From: Bradyrhizobium sp.
GTDB lineage: Bacteria > Pseudomonadota > Alphaproteobacteria > Rhizobiales > Xanthobacteraceae
Assembly: GCA_028290305.1 (NCBI GenBank)
Contig: JAQGKC010000161.1
Location: 20,593-84,592, forward strand
Direction: 5' to 3'
DNA: 64,000 bases
Shown: piece by piece, positions 16,938-26,060 of the stretch
Numbering within the stretch: the stretch's first letter is position 1
Layout of the letters: the number at the start of each line of letters is the position of its first letter
Notes under the pieces: generated by a model
Database searches by the model: none
What the model was told of the DNA's origin: nothing
The model's input: only the letters and a program-made list of their open reading frames with translations
Position numbers and translations under genes: made by a program

Positions 16938-18439
16938 AGGCCAATGAAGGTCTGCTCCTGACCGGTGGGCTTGTCCTCGATCCCCAGTCAGGAAAGGCCG
17001 ATCTCAAGGACCTGCTGATCGAAGACGGCAAGATCGCCGAGATCGGTGCGCCCGGCTCGTTGGCTGCCACCACCGCCAAGCAGCACGACGCCTGCGATCG
17101 CCTGATCATTCCCGGTCTCGTGAACGCCCACACCCATGGCCATGCCAATCTCATGAAGGGCGTTGCCGAAGCGTGGACCCTCGAGGCTTCCCTGACAAAT
17201 GGACCATGGCTCGCCGGGCCGAGAGATCCCGAAACGATCTATCTGTCCACGTTGCTCGGTGCGATCGACATGCTGTCGAAGGGCTGCACCGCCTGCTTTG
17301 ACCTCGTCTACGAATTTCCACGGCCGACCAAAGAAGGTTTTCTAGCCGCAGCGAGAGCTTATGCCGATGCCGGCATGCGCGCTGTGCTTGCACCGATGGT
17401 CGCCGATCAAAGTCTTTTTAAGTCAATTCCGGGATTGGCCGACGCGTTACCCGAAGATTTGCGCCATTCAGTTGCCAACTTCGACTTGGCAAGCGGAGAG
17501 CAGACCATTGCCGCCGTGGAAGCGATTGTGGCCGCACGAACGGAAATGCCGGATTCCGTAACGATCGCCATCGCACCCACGATTCCGCATCACTGTTCCG
17601 AGCGCTTCCTGAGGGATTGCATGGACATCGCGGATCGGCATGAACTTCCCATCCACATGCATATCGCGGAATCCCGGCTGCAGGCTGTCGTCGCCCGGAA
17701 GATCTATGGCCGCTCCGCGGCGCGCTATCTGGCCGATCTCGGCATGCTCCGGCCGCGCTTCACCGCAGCACATTGCGTGTGGACCGACGAGCACGATCTC
17801 GACCTGCTCGCCGAACATGGCTGCTCCATTGCCCACATCCCCGCCAGCAATTTCAGGCTTGGATCCGGCGTTGCGTATGTCCGGCCCATGCTGGAGCGGG
17901 ACATCAATGTGGGCCTGGCAACCGACGGCGCCAATTCCTCGGATTCACTCAGCATGTTGCAGGCGATGCGGCTGGCATCCTTTGGCGCACGGATATTCAC
18001 TGGCTCGCGTGACGGCTGGCTGCACGCAACCGAGATCGTCAGGCTCGCGACACAGGGCGGCGCGAAACTTCTGGGACTCGAATCATGCGGTCGAATAGAG
18101 CAAGGCGCTTGCGCCGACCTCGCGTTATTCGACCTTGGCCACATCGATTTCGTCCCCGGCACCGATCCTGTCAATCAATTGGTGACATCAGCCGATTCGG
18201 CATCGGTGACCGACGTGATGGTTGGCGGCATGTTCAGGGTACTCAACCGGAAGATCATTTCAGTCGATCTGACCGACCTGCGCCGCCGCGTCCACGAGAG
18301 CGTCGCAAGGCTTTCCGCAGCGACCAGCCAGTCCCGGGCCCTGGCAGGCCGGCTTGAACCGCACGTCGTCGCCTTTGCCCAATCGATGTCGCGTGAGCCG
18401 CTTTCGATCGAACGCCGCATCCAGCCGGAGATTGGGTAA
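16934..18439 (+). CDS. Amidohydrolase, ATZ/TRZ (SAH/MTA deaminase-like) family
   Basis: A 501-aa metal-dependent amidohydrolase. All key residues are visible: the HxH of GLVNAHTHGHANLMKG (about 66-81), the HMHIAES motif (about 238-244), the third His in TAAHCVW, and the catalytic Asp in LATDGANSSDSL. Family members deaminate or dechlorinate N-heterocycles (adenosine derivatives, triazines, guanine-like bases). The start at ATG 16934 is set by the ATGA overlap with the preceding stop. Unlike the related gene at 11756 it is intact, so it could supply the deaminase activity of this cluster. About 60 extra C-terminal residues beyond the usual 440-450 have no clear motif. Confidence 0.86.
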   Translation: MKANEGLLLTGGLVLDPQSGKADLKDLLIEDGKIAEIGAPGSLAATTAKQHDACDRLIIPGLVNAHTHGHANLMKGVAEAWTLEASLTNGPWLAGPRDPETIYLSTLLGAIDMLSKGCTACFDLVYEFPRPTKEGFLAAARAYADAGMRAVLAPMVADQSLFKSIPGLADALPEDLRHSVANFDLASGEQTIAAVEAIVAARTEMPDSVTIAIAPTIPHHCSERFLRDCMDIADRHELPIHMHIAESRLQAVVARKIYGRSAARYLADLGMLRPRFTAAHCVWTDEHDLDLLAEHGCSIAHIPASNFRLGSGVAYVRPMLERDINVGLATDGANSSDSLSMLQAMRLASFGARIFTGSRDGWLHATEIVRLATQGGAKLLGLESCGRIEQGACADLALFDLGHIDFVPGTDPVNQLVTSADSASVTDVMVGGMFRVLNRKIISVDLTDLRRRVHESVARLSAATSQSRALAGRLEPHVVAFAQSMSREPLSIERRIQPEIG

Positions 18440-18443
18440 TCTC

Positions 18444-19901
18444 ATGGTTGCAGCGGAAGAAACAAATTCCGATCTCGCCGAGTTGGAACGGCGCGTTCGT
18501 TTTGAACTGGACTGCCTCGGATACCCGGCCCGGCCGTGGATAATTCCCGGCAGCCGAAACGGCACGGCCGTACATGACGTCATTATCGTCGGCGGCGGCC
18601 AGAGTGGAACATCGATAGCGTTCAGGCTGTTACGCGAGCGAATAACAAATCTGCGCGTGCTCGACCGGAATCCGGCAGGCCTTGAAGGACCGTGGCTGAC
18701 CTTCGCCCGCATGCATACGCTGCGCACGCCAAAGATCGTGACAGGACCGGATCTAGATATTCCCAGCCTGTCGGCCCGCGCCTGGTGGCAGGCGCGTTTC
18801 GGTGAACAATCGTGGGAAGGATTGAACAAGATGCCGCGCGAGTTGTGGCAGGCCTATCTTGTGTGGGTCCGCAAGACGGCCGGCATCAACGTCAGCAACG
18901 AGGCCGAGGTCACCGACATCGAACCGCTGGATGACGGCCTGCTCGCGATCCACGCGAGAATCGGCGGCGTCACACAGAAACTGCTTGCCCGCAAGGTCGT
19001 GCTTGCGACGGGCATCGAAGGATCCGGCCGCTGGTTCGTACCGGCCGCGATTACAGATGCCCTGCCCCGAAAATGCTACGCTCACACCTCCGAGCCAATC
19101 GATTTTCCCTTGCTGGCAGGAAAGACGGTCGCCGTGGTGGGCGCCGGAGCCTCTGCCTTCGACAATGCCGCGATGGCGCTCGAAAGCGGAGCGGCGTCGG
19201 TCGAACTCTTCGTCCGCAGGAAGCAGCTTCCAACCGTCAATCCGAACCGGTGGATGGAGTTTGCCGGATTTCTTCGCCATTTCGGCGATCTGGACGACGA
19301 ACGAAAATGGCGCTTCATGAAGATCATTTTCGACATGAACCAGCCGCCTCCGCAGGAAACCTTCGACCGCTGCACCCGTCATGAAAATTTCTCCATGCGG
19401 CTCGGCTGTTCGCTTGAAGACGTTCGTTTCGAGAATGAAAAGATTCGGCTGCCCACGTCGGACGGCACGGAGGCGTTCGATTTTCTGATTGCGGGGACCG
19501 GATTTACCGTCGATCTCGCGGCGCGGCCTGAATTGGCGCGATTCCACGACAAGATCGCTTGCTGGTCCGATCGCTATCGTCCGCCGGCTGGTGAGGAACA
19601 TTCGCTGCTTGGCGGCTACCCTTATCTTTCTCCCAGTTTTCAGTTCACCGAAAAGTCCAAGGGATCAGCGCCGTTTCTGGCGAACATTTTCAGTTACACC
19701 TTTGCGGCCATGCCGAGCCTTGCCTGCTCGGCCGGTATCTCCGCGCTCAAATTCGGAGTTGACCGGATCGCCACTGGAATTAGCCGCGGGCTGTTCGTCG
19801 AAGATGCCGACGCCCATCTGCAATCGTTGCGCGACTACGATGAGCAGGAGCTTGATCCCATAATCACAAGAATTCCCGGGGGGGATGATCGGCCATGGTG
19901 A
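18444..19901 (+). CDS. FAD/NAD(P)-binding monooxygenase-like oxidoreductase
   Basis: A 485-aa two-dinucleotide-fold flavoprotein. FAD-binding VIIVGGGQSGTS lies near residue 46, LARKVVLATGIEG marks the ATG motif, and a second Rossmann motif AVVGAGASAFDNAA lies near residue 235 (NAD(P)H), followed by FLIAGTGFTVD. This arrangement is that of flavin-containing or Baeyer-Villiger-type monooxygenases. The start at ATG 18444, four bases after the amidohydrolase stop, is preferred; an in-frame upstream extension would overlap that gene. Its role is likely oxygenation of a pathway intermediate, though a dehydrogenase role cannot be excluded. Confidence 0.82.
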   Translation: MVAAEETNSDLAELERRVRFELDCLGYPARPWIIPGSRNGTAVHDVIIVGGGQSGTSIAFRLLRERITNLRVLDRNPAGLEGPWLTFARMHTLRTPKIVTGPDLDIPSLSARAWWQARFGEQSWEGLNKMPRELWQAYLVWVRKTAGINVSNEAEVTDIEPLDDGLLAIHARIGGVTQKLLARKVVLATGIEGSGRWFVPAAITDALPRKCYAHTSEPIDFPLLAGKTVAVVGAGASAFDNAAMALESGAASVELFVRRKQLPTVNPNRWMEFAGFLRHFGDLDDERKWRFMKIIFDMNQPPPQETFDRCTRHENFSMRLGCSLEDVRFENEKIRLPTSDGTEAFDFLIAGTGFTVDLAARPELARFHDKIACWSDRYRPPAGEEHSLLGGYPYLSPSFQFTEKSKGSAPFLANIFSYTFAAMPSLACSAGISALKFGVDRIATGISRGLFVEDADAHLQSLRDYDEQELDPIITRIPGGDDRPW

Positions 19902-20957
19902 CCGTTGAAGATCGATCCAAGCGAGTCCTCGAATCGGCGCTCAAGATCGAGAGCCCGTTTCAGCTCGACGAGACATTGTGCCTCTATAGTCCGCAGGACA
20001 ATGTCGACTCGCTTGGGCATCCGCGCATAGCCGAGTGGCTGGACTTCATTCAGAACGAATACGAGCCCGAGCTTCCCGAGGCCGAACGTCGCGTGCTGCT
20101 GTTCATGCCTTGCACCAAGACCAAGCCCTATCCTTTTTCCTCCGAGCATATGGCGATCAATCAGCGGCTGCTAGACGAAGGATACCGGCCATCCGGCCGC
20201 TCGTACCTGCCTCAGGAATTGCAGGCACGGCTCGAACCGCCATTTTCGCCCGAGGTTCTGAACTTATCGCCGCTCATCGACAACAGCGGGACGGTTCTGC
20301 ACCGCATGGTCATTTCGGAACCGATGGCCGTCGTGCCTTATGAGCATATCGCCGAATTCCGCGGAAAGCCTTCTCCGGCGGTCGCATATGACGATCCTGG
20401 GCTTTTCGAGAACAGGGGGAATGCAGTGTCTCCCTGGAGACCGGACTCGCATGACAGCGACGCGCTGGAAGTGGGGCGATGAAGAGCGCCGGCAATATGT
20501 CGCCATGCATAATGAGATGGCGCGCATATTGGCGAACCTCGTCTCCCGGATCGGGCGAAACTATACCGACGTGATTTCCTGGGTTGCCCCGGGCCTCACC
20601 CATCGAAGTTTCGTGCTGGCACGGGACGAGCGCGCTTTTCATCACGTTTCCACGTCGCGGAAGGTGGGCGCCAAGCGGCTAGAGCTGATCGGCGCCAACG
20701 ATCACCTCTCTGCAGAACGCAGGATCGCCTGCCTTCCGGTGCCTGACGACTGCAAGACCGCGATTGCGCGTCTTTCGCATCGCCTCAAGATCGATATTCC
20801 CCGGGCAACAGCCATCTACGCGCGCGGAGGCGCCAATGCTACTCCCCTCGCCTTGCCAGAACTGCTGGATGTTCTGATGAAACGACTGGCCCACAACCAC
20901 CTCAGTGTCGAAGGAACGAAAAGTCATGCCCGCGTTGCCGCTCAAAATAGGCGTTAG
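19895..20957 (+). pseudogene. DUF5591-like protein split by a frameshift
   Basis: Two frames that look like halves of one protein of about 350 residues. The first (19895-20482, 195 aa) contains RRVLLFMPCTKTKPYPF, resembling the conserved PC-x-x-KPY motif of the DUF5591 domain found in archaeosine-synthase-type proteins. It goes on to a conserved-looking YDDPGLFENRG, after which it becomes nonsense and stops. The second, in the +1 register, carries RWKWGDEERRQYVAMHNEM and DVISWVAPGL, which read as the natural continuation. The switch must fall near 20445-20460. An ATG at 20451 could instead start a separate 168-aa protein, so two coupled genes cannot be fully excluded. It overlaps both neighbouring genes. 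Confidence 0.6.
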
Positions 20958-21903
20958 CGATTCCGACCGGACCAGGCCGATCGCCAGTGGCGAGGTATCG
21001 ATCGAAGGGGTTGCCGCCGAGGTGACGCTGATGGGCGTACAGGCGCTGTTCAACCAGCAACTGACCGAGCACACTTTCGACTGCTGCGAATTCCCGCTCT
21101 CATCCTATCTGAGATCCCTGGAACGTCCGGAAAGACCGTATGTCGCCGTGCCGGTATTTCCTTCACGGCATTTCCGGCTCTCCGACGTTTTCGTCAATGC
21201 GGCGAAGGGAATAAAGAAACCTGCTGACCTCGCCGGCAAACGCATCGGCGTTCCCGTATTCGACATGGCTGCGGCGGTCTGGCTTCGCGGCATCTTTCAG
21301 GATCATTTCGATCTGGCGCGCACCGCGCCGATTTATGTCGCGGGAGGATTGGAGGCTGCCCGCACTGGAGACGAGCATCCGCAGTTCTATCCCGACCGCT
21401 TCAAACACGAGCAGAGAAACGACAGGAGTCTGGCCGTTCTGCTGGCGGAGGGTGAAATCGATGCGTTGTACACGGCGCGAGCGCCCAGCACCTGGCCCTC
21501 GGCGTCGGTGAGCCGCTTGTTCGACGATCCGATGCAGACAGAGCTCGATTATTTTTCGAAGACCGGGATATTTCCGCCGATGCATGTCATTGCGGTCAAA
21601 CGGACACTCGCCGAATCCAACCCTGGTCTGATGATAGCCATCTTCCATGCCTTTGCGCAGGCCCAGAAAATCGCCCGCGAAAGGCTGTTCGATTCAGCCG
21701 CGCTGTGCACGATATTGCCGTGGCAGCTCGAAAACCTGCTTTTGACGGAGCAGCGGCTTGGCAATGATTACTGGCCGGCGGGGCTTGCGAAGAACCGCGC
21801 GATGCTGAAGGTCGTCACCCGCTACATGGTCGAGGATGGTCTGATCGCGACCGAATTTTCGCCCGAGGAATTGTTTTCCGACGCCGACATCTTGAAAACG
21901 TAG
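20926..21903 (+). CDS. 4,5-dihydroxyphthalate decarboxylase-like / NMT1-like protein
   Basis: A 325-aa protein of the periplasmic-binding-protein type-2 fold that includes Pht5-like decarboxylases. Markers are the N-terminal LKIGVSDSDRTRPIASGEV, DCCEFPLSSYLRS, VPVFPSRHFRLSDVFVN, the PADLAGKRIGVPVFD motif and YTARAPS. It has no signal peptide, which fits an enzyme-like member rather than a secreted binding protein. The start at ATG 20926 is favoured by GAAGGA about ten bases upstream; an in-frame GTG lies at 20905. It is the last gene of the plus-strand run and overlaps the broken DUF5591-like gene. Decarboxylation of a ring acid is the family-based guess. Confidence 0.78.
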   Translation: MPALPLKIGVSDSDRTRPIASGEVSIEGVAAEVTLMGVQALFNQQLTEHTFDCCEFPLSSYLRSLERPERPYVAVPVFPSRHFRLSDVFVNAAKGIKKPADLAGKRIGVPVFDMAAAVWLRGIFQDHFDLARTAPIYVAGGLEAARTGDEHPQFYPDRFKHEQRNDRSLAVLLAEGEIDALYTARAPSTWPSASVSRLFDDPMQTELDYFSKTGIFPPMHVIAVKRTLAESNPGLMIAIFHAFAQAQKIARERLFDSAALCTILPWQLENLLLTEQRLGNDYWPAGLAKNRAMLKVVTRYMVEDGLIATEFSPEELFSDADILKT

Positions 21904-22251
21904 GAAGAGTTTCGTCGCGATATTATTCCCAGAAGAAACGCAGGCAGCCCGTCATCGCCAGAGAAGCCACCACCGCGAAAACCGCGCGGGCGGCATTGGC
22001 TTCAACGGCTTCAAAGAGGTGTTCAATTGTTCGTCGCATACAAATGCCTCGAAGGTTTTAGCTGCGCGTGCGTTACTCCGGAATTCGCACCTTGGTCAGT
22101 CCCGAGCTACTGAAACAATGCTGAGACATGCCGGGAAGTTCCGGTTCTCTATTGGTGGCCGGTGAGCCTCCGTTTCGGGAAGTTTGGCGCATAAATATTG
22201 CTCAATGGTTGATGACCATCCAGGGAGATGCGCGTGAGCGCCATTCCTGTA
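21904..22251. other. Gap between convergent genes
   Basis: A stretch of 348 bases between the end of the catabolic run and the end of the MFS remnant. It holds one short minus-strand frame with a ribosome binding site (listed separately) and otherwise nothing recognised. Confidence 0.4.
21923..22039 (-). CDS. Possible 38-aa single-span membrane peptide
   Basis: A short frame starting at ATG 22039 with GAGG about nine bases upstream and ending at TAA 21923. The peptide is MRRTIEHLFEAVEANAARA followed by a hydrophobic run (VFAVVASLAMTGCLRFFW). The Lys/Arg-poor amphipathic start and one membrane-length segment suggest a small membrane peptide. No family is recognised and the support is only the ribosome binding site and composition. 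Confidence 0.4.
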   Translation of the reverse strand: MRRTIEHLFEAVEANAARAVFAVVASLAMTGCLRFFWE

Positions 22252-23042
22252 TCAAGTGACCGCAGGAAATCTCGCGCCTCGCTCCCGCACGAACAGCATG
22301 CAGAGCGCGCCCAGCAACGGACCGGCAGCCAAAGTGACAAATGCCATATAGAATGAGTTGGTGGCCTGAAATGCCAGACCGACCACAATCGGCACGATGA
22401 CGCTGCCCAATTGCCAGAAAGCTGCGGTGATACCTGTCGCGGCCCCGGCGCGCTGCAGGCCCACCGTCTCCGTGACCATCGCTCCCATCAGCGGGCTGTA
22501 AACGAACGCCGTGACACCAAGAATTGGCGCCGCAAATCGAAATTGCAGTTCAGTCGACAGCAGACCGAACAACAACAGCATGGCTCCGAATGCGGCCAGG
22601 CAAATGATGATCGGGATCTTGCGAACGCCGCCGAACCAGTCAGACAGCAGGCCGACGAGCGGCTTGCCGGCGATCGCGCCCGCTCCGACGAGCGCCACGA
22701 TAAAACCAGCGTTGACGGGCGACAGTCCGTGACCACGGATCATCAGGGCGTTCGCCCAGAAGGCAAAGCCCCAGGTCCCCCAGAACGCGCCAAAGCCAGC
22801 CAGCGCGAGAAAGATGAGATCGCGTTTCTTCAGGAGAATCGCCAGATCGGGCTTTGTCGTGATCATGACCGGTTCGCCGTCGGGTTTATCGCGCAGCAGA
22901 ACGTAACTCAAAATCCCGATCAGGATCGTAACCGACCCCAGGATCTGATAAACGGCATTCCATGAAATCGTCTGCAAGATCGTTGGAACGATCGCACGTT
23001 CGACTCGGCAGCCTCTAGGCTGGTCCTCTGGGAAACGTCCAT
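22252..23042 (-). pseudogene. MFS transporter with internal deletion
   Basis: The 3' two thirds encode the C-terminal half of a major facilitator transporter (IVPTILQTISWNAVYQIL onward, about seven hydrophobic segments, with the GLLSDWFGGVRK loop typical of MFS). The first half is missing. Just upstream a strong ribosome binding site, GAGGAGGAG, precedes ATG 23042 and the peptide MDVSQRTSLEAAESNVR, a typical cytoplasmic N-terminus for anion:cation symporter-type MFS proteins. That frame then breaks near 22990. The simplest reading is that about 150 residues (helices 1-5) were lost in a deletion that also shifted the frame. The gene probably served import in the adjacent catabolic cluster. Confidence 0.75.
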
Positions 23043-23136
23043 CGAAACTCCTCCTCAACTATCTGAACTTGCGATCTTCTGGCGAGCCGCTTAATGAAAG
23101 TGCCGTCGTCGCATGACGAGGCAGACGACGATGCGG

Positions 23137-24492
23137 TTACATGTCGGTCCCCAAATAGACGCCGTTATGCGTGAGAGTCCTCTGAAGCGCGCCGACATCG
23201 ACATCCCGGCACGCACCGTTGCTCTGGACGACCATTGCTGCAGCGGTCCCGGCAGCTTCGCCCATGACGAAACAGGCCCCGGAAACGCGGGCGGCGGATT
23301 GTCCGCGGTGAGTCATTGACGCACAGCGGCCGACCACGAACAGGTTGTCGACCTGCTTCGGCAGCAGCATTCGGAACGGCAGATGATTGAAGCCACGGCT
23401 TCCCGGAATGTCGGGCCAGCGGAAAATGATGTCGCCGGCGACATGATCCTCGATCGGCCAGCCGTTGACGCCGATGGTGTCAGGGAAGCTCGCGCATTGC
23501 AGAACATCGTCTTCGCTCAACTGATAGTCGCCGAAGATTCGGCGGGTTTCGCGAATGCCCAGTTGCGGCGGCAGATCGACGACATAAGCATTAGCGAAAG
23601 CCGGCACGTTCTGCTTGAGAAACTCAAACGTATCGCGGACCTGCCGGCGTCCCTCGATCTCGCCATAGGTAAGCTGGTCGGCATCGGTGCCGTCGACCGC
23701 GCTGCCATCGCTGTTGCCGACCTGGGTAATGTTGGCGCGCCATTCGATCCCGTGCTTTTGCGGGCGAACGATGGGCGTCTGGCGCGGAAATTTTCGCCCA
23801 GTGTCACGCGTCGCGGCCTGCATCATGCCGGCGATCGGCTCCCACGCCCTCGCCGCTTCCGCCTCCCGGTCGACATCATTGATGCGGAACATGGTCGAGG
23901 GAAACATCATCGAACCGGCGCCGTCACCGAGTTCGTAAGGCGCGCCGGCCCATGCGGCGAGATCGCCGTCGCCGGAACCGTCGATGAAGACGCGGCCGCG
24001 CACCGCACGCCGGCCGGATTTGGTTTCGATGAAAAGTGTATCGATCTGCCGCGTTGCACTCATCAATACACCTGCGCCGAGACTGTGAAACAGGATCTTC
24101 ACCCCGGCGTCGAGCAACAATTGATCGGCCGCGAACTTGTAGGCCGCAGTGTCGTAGGCCTGGGCCTGGATTTTGCCGAAAACGGTGTGAGGCTCCTTAA
24201 GGCCGTCGAGACGCGCGATGCCGTCGAGCAGATCGTCCGCGATCCCATGCACGACCCGATCGATGCGGCCGAAACGGTTGGCATGCAGGCCGCAGAAATT
24301 GGTCACCCCCGCGGCGGTCCCCATGCCGCCGAGGAAACCATAACGTTCGATCAGCAGCGTCGTAGCGCCCGACCGTCCGGCGGCCACCGCGGCAGCGATG
24401 CCGGCAGGTCCGCCGCCGAGCACGACGACATCGAACGTGCCGTAAAGTTCGGTGCGGCGCGCAGGCTCGGCGACGGTTTCAATGCCACTCAT
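23137..24492 (-). CDS. FAD-dependent oxidoreductase
   Basis: A 451-aa flavoprotein of the FAD_oxidored (PF12831-like) type. The FAD-binding VVVLGGGPAGIAAAVAAGRSG lies near residue 21 and the E of LLIERYGFLGGMGTAAG follows. FIDGSGDGDLAAWAG and a C-terminal LFVVGRCASMTHRGQSAARVSG close the FAD site. The frame is open far upstream; ATG 24492 is chosen because the family N-terminus starts there. It follows a sister flavoprotein gene at 24528 with a 35-base gap, so the two are co-transcribed under the divergent IclR-type regulator. Confidence 0.82.
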   Translation of the reverse strand: MSGIETVAEPARRTELYGTFDVVVLGGGPAGIAAAVAAGRSGATTLLIERYGFLGGMGTAAGVTNFCGLHANRFGRIDRVVHGIADDLLDGIARLDGLKEPHTVFGKIQAQAYDTAAYKFAADQLLLDAGVKILFHSLGAGVLMSATRQIDTLFIETKSGRRAVRGRVFIDGSGDGDLAAWAGAPYELGDGAGSMMFPSTMFRINDVDREAEAARAWEPIAGMMQAATRDTGRKFPRQTPIVRPQKHGIEWRANITQVGNSDGSAVDGTDADQLTYGEIEGRRQVRDTFEFLKQNVPAFANAYVVDLPPQLGIRETRRIFGDYQLSEDDVLQCASFPDTIGVNGWPIEDHVAGDIIFRWPDIPGSRGFNHLPFRMLLPKQVDNLFVVGRCASMTHRGQSAARVSGACFVMGEAAGTAAAMVVQSNGACRDVDVGALQRTLTHNGVYLGTDM

Positions 24493-24527
24493 GGATAGGT
24501 CTCCGTAAGGCGGAAAAGACAAAAAAA

Positions 24528-25967
24528 TCAGACCGCCGACGCCGGTACGCCCTGCCGGCGGCTTTCGCCGGCCGACGACGCCGCGCGGGCGAGGCAGGCT
24601 TCCCGGGTCGTAAGCGCTCCGTCGGCATCGAGCAGGCTTCTTACACTGGCGGCAGGAATGCTGTGCACGGCATTGGCGTGGCTGATGGCGACAAGCGCCA
24701 TCGAACCCGCCGCCTGACCGAGCGCCATCGCCGTCGCCATATGGCGCGCGCCACCGTTCGCGGCGCGCGTGGCCGAGATGGCGCGACCCGTGACGATCAG
24801 GCCTTCCACACCGGCAGGCACGAGACACCGCATCGGAATCTCGAACGGCGCGGGCGGCATGAACAGTTGGATTCCCGTTCCCTGCGCGTCGTGGATATCC
24901 ATCGGCCCGCAGCCGAGCGCGATGCTGTCGGGAAATATGACGCCTGACAGAATGTCCTGTTCGGTCAGCGTATAATCGCCGACGATCCGGCGGGTTTCGC
25001 GCACACCAATCCGGGGGGCGATCGAGGCCAGCACGGCGTTTTCGAAGCCCGGCACATCGCGCTTCAGGAATCCGACGATGCATTTAACCTGCTGACGCCC
25101 GATCCTCTCCGCGGCAGATGCCTGGCAGGGATCGAGCGGATCGATGTTCAGAATGCGGCTCATCAGGCAGATCGCATCAACGCCGCCCGGCGTGCTCATG
25201 AACGACAAGCTTTCCCAGAAGATCTCGCCTCGCCGCACGCCCTCGAGTGCAAGAGCCCGTTTCTGGTCCCGCGGGATCGAGCGAAACCGGGCCACGTCTA
25301 TGTTCGAAAGCCGGAATACCAGGCTCTGCGGTTGCCGGCCACCATGATGGGTTTCGTCGTCCGGACCTTTCATCGTCACGCCGGCCAGAAAAGACGGCGT
25401 GGCATCGCCGCTGGCATCGACGACGACGCGCGCGCGATAGGCACGCCGCCCGGCCACGTCCTCCACGATCAAGCCGCTGACGCGATCGTCGTCCTTCAAG
25501 ACACCGACGACATTGCTGTGAAGAGCCACGTCAACGCCGGCTTCGTCCGCCCATTCGTCCGCGACCCACTTCACTACCTCGGGATTGAACGGGAAGTTAT
25601 GGATTTGAACGGGATTGGCCGAGGCCTCCGCAAGCATATAATTGGCGAAGCCGTCACTACCGCCGGCAGCGACGATGCGCTGCGTGAATTCGAACGGCAG
25701 ACCCCACACCGCCTGAATGCCGTGGTTGAAGAAGCCGATATACTGGGCGACATACCCTGTCGTCGCGGTGCCGCCGAGGCATCCCTGCCGTTCGAGCAAA
25801 AGAGTTTTCGCGCCACGCCGCGCAGCGGTGACCGCAGCAACCAGACCCGCGGCGCCGCCGCCCGCAACGATCACGTCGTAGTCCGCGGCGACGGCAGTAT
25901 TCAATTGCTCGGCAATACGACCGTTCGCCTCGTCGGCGGCGGCCAAATGTCTGCCATCGCTAGCCAT
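24528..25967 (-). CDS. FAD-dependent oxidoreductase, paralogue of the next gene
   Basis: A 479-aa protein of the same family as its downstream neighbour. It has VIVAGGGAAGLVAAVTAARRG near residue 33, LLLERQGCLGGTATTG, VVDASGDATPSFLAG, IGVRETRRIVGDYTLTEQDIL and LIVTGRAISATRAANGG. The two proteins share the IGxRETRRIxGDYxLxExD block, showing common ancestry or duplication. ATG 25967 is chosen because AGGGAG lies about nine bases upstream and earlier in-frame sequence is unlike the family. It heads the two-gene unit divergent from the IclR regulator. Substrate unknown; oxidation of a small organic acid or N-heterocycle is plausible. Confidence 0.82.
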   Translation of the reverse strand: MASDGRHLAAADEANGRIAEQLNTAVAADYDVIVAGGGAAGLVAAVTAARRGAKTLLLERQGCLGGTATTGYVAQYIGFFNHGIQAVWGLPFEFTQRIVAAGGSDGFANYMLAEASANPVQIHNFPFNPEVVKWVADEWADEAGVDVALHSNVVGVLKDDDRVSGLIVEDVAGRRAYRARVVVDASGDATPSFLAGVTMKGPDDETHHGGRQPQSLVFRLSNIDVARFRSIPRDQKRALALEGVRRGEIFWESLSFMSTPGGVDAICLMSRILNIDPLDPCQASAAERIGRQQVKCIVGFLKRDVPGFENAVLASIAPRIGVRETRRIVGDYTLTEQDILSGVIFPDSIALGCGPMDIHDAQGTGIQLFMPPAPFEIPMRCLVPAGVEGLIVTGRAISATRAANGGARHMATAMALGQAAGSMALVAISHANAVHSIPAASVRSLLDADGALTTREACLARAASSAGESRRQGVPASAV

Positions 25968-26060
25968 CGAGATAACTCCCTGAGTTTTCTTCGGGTTTCC
26001 TGGCCTTGCCCGCACAAGCGGCACGGTCGGCTGAAACTCAATTTTTGATTTGTGCACTCT

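Noticed and set aside
23383..24498. Plus-strand frame of over 370 codons opposite the FAD oxidoreductase
   Set aside because: The minus strand shows all FAD-binding motifs; the plus frame has none.
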